Shown here: piece after piece, positions 63,413 to 64,000 of the stretch | Layout: each line of letters starts with the position of its first letter | Numbering within the stretch: position 1 is the stretch's first letter | NCBI GenBank assembly: GCA_018136815.1 | Contig: CM030943.1 | Coordinates: 921,975-985,974 of the forward strand | Direction of reading: 5' to 3' | DNA: 64,000 nucleotides | From: Isochrysis galbana | Taxonomy: Eukaryota; Haptophyta; Isochrysidales; Isochrysidaceae | Notes under the pieces: generated by a model | The model's database searches: none | The model's input: the letters and a program-made list of their open reading frames with translations, nothing else | What the model was told of the DNA's origin: nothing | Position numbers and translations under genes: made by a program

Positions 63413-64000
63413 AAGATCGTGGGGATCATGAGGGTAGCTATCCAACCCACACGTCATTTTTTCTCCCACTGTAATCACACCAACGTTAGTAACATACAAA
63501 AACGCTATGCGGGCGGCCCCTCACGTCCAACTGTCGCGAAAGTTACTTGACGCCCTTGCGAAGCGGCAAGACGCTCTCGAAGAGAATTTGAAGGTTCAAA
63601 CTCATATGACAAATCAATTGTCACACCGCATAAATACACTAGCTAACGTCACACTGAGGTTGGTCCATCCGATGCCTCACAACTATAATGAGCGTATGTT
63701 ACTCCGTCAGCTGTCAGGTCGTTAGTTCAGAATTGCCTAGATAGTATTGAAGAAGAAAGGTTGAAGTACCAGTATATCTTAACGTTATGTACGAAAACGC
63801 TACGCGGACACACTACCACTCTAAAAGCGCACTTTCCCCCAGCCACCCGCAGCACTTTTGCCCACCTTGAGCCAAAATGCACACCCAGTAAGAAGTCACC
63901 ACGGCCGCGATCGCTCCGGAGATCCATCATTTTCTACTGTGAGACGTTTTCGCACAGACCCTAAGAGGCGAAGCACCGGTTGCTTGGATGGTAACTTGAC
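63413..64000. other. Right edge, no supported gene
   Basis: A 72-codon frame (63507-63725, MRAAPHVQLSRKLLDALAKR...) has coding-like composition but no family. GCGAAGCACC at the very end (63968) resembles the foldback hairpin arm. Confidence 0.3.

Noticed and set aside
1-64000. Bacterial contamination
   Set aside because: Spliced genes, a LINE, hAT-like elements, COG2 and RIO2 are all eukaryotic, and the repeats link the whole window.

Overview
The window is nuclear DNA of a microbial eukaryote, most likely an alga with a complex red-lineage plastid. A haptophyte is my first guess, but this is inference. The genes have short GT-AG introns and probably one GC-AG intron. Several products start with an ER-type signal peptide followed by a transit-like stretch. 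The DNA is GC-rich, full of homopurine/homopyrimidine and G-run tracts, and crowded with dispersed repeats. One 100-bp assembly gap lies at 7304-7403.

Confidently recognised host genes, left to right: an NmrA-like NAD(P)-binding protein (5.0-6.1 kb); a TPR-rich protein of unknown role next to the gap (7.5-10.2 kb); an organelle-type KsgA/Dim1 rRNA adenine dimethyltransferase (18.3-19.4 kb); a fused glutamine-dependent carbamoyl-phosphate synthase (22.3-27.2 kb); a signal-peptide-bearing Lys/Pro/Ala-rich protein with one C-terminal membrane segment (31.5-32.3 kb); a pentameric ligand-gated ion channel on the minus strand (36.4-39.7 kb); the Golgi tether subunit COG2 (47.5-50.7 kb); an RsuA-family pseudouridine synthase on the minus strand (53.1-54.3 kb); a coiled-coil protein whose 3' end is broken by a 266-bp tandem duplication (57.0-58.7 kb, minus); and the RIO2 ribosome-maturation kinase (60.2-62.2 kb). 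They form no operon-like or pathway cluster. Dim1-type methylase, pseudouridine synthase and RIO2 all touch rRNA or ribosome maturation, but for different compartments.

Mobile DNA fills much of the rest. A full-length, apparently intact two-ORF LINE (11.4-17.7 kb) is flanked by a 16-17 bp target duplication; its two ORFs overlap by 11 nt. A second, truncated LINE copy (1.0-3.5 kb) is split by a hAT-like non-autonomous element with perfect 13-bp termini and an 8-bp target duplication. A second hAT-like element (32.9-33.4 kb) splits another repeat in the same way. There is an intact Tc1/mariner/pogo-type transposase gene with DD39D spacing (44.9-47.2 kb), two PIF/Harbinger-type pseudogenes (30.2-30.7 and 40.0-41.4 kb), a small TA-flanked foldback element, and at least five dispersed non-coding repeat families (called A, C, D, E and F below).

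Most unusual observations: (i) a dispersed repeat (family D) whose copies start with a hairpin of different sequence but preserved base pairing; (ii) repeat family A lying in the same orientation upstream of three different genes or gene-like regions; (iii) a channel with an IQ-like motif in its M3-M4 loop and a long novel N-terminal region; (iv) homopurine/homopyrimidine tracts directly before the start codon of most host genes; (v) almost all introns in phase 0; and (vi) the LINE with a 20-25 nt 5' UTR that is a hairpin, stop-start ORF coupling and an oligo(T) 3' end.
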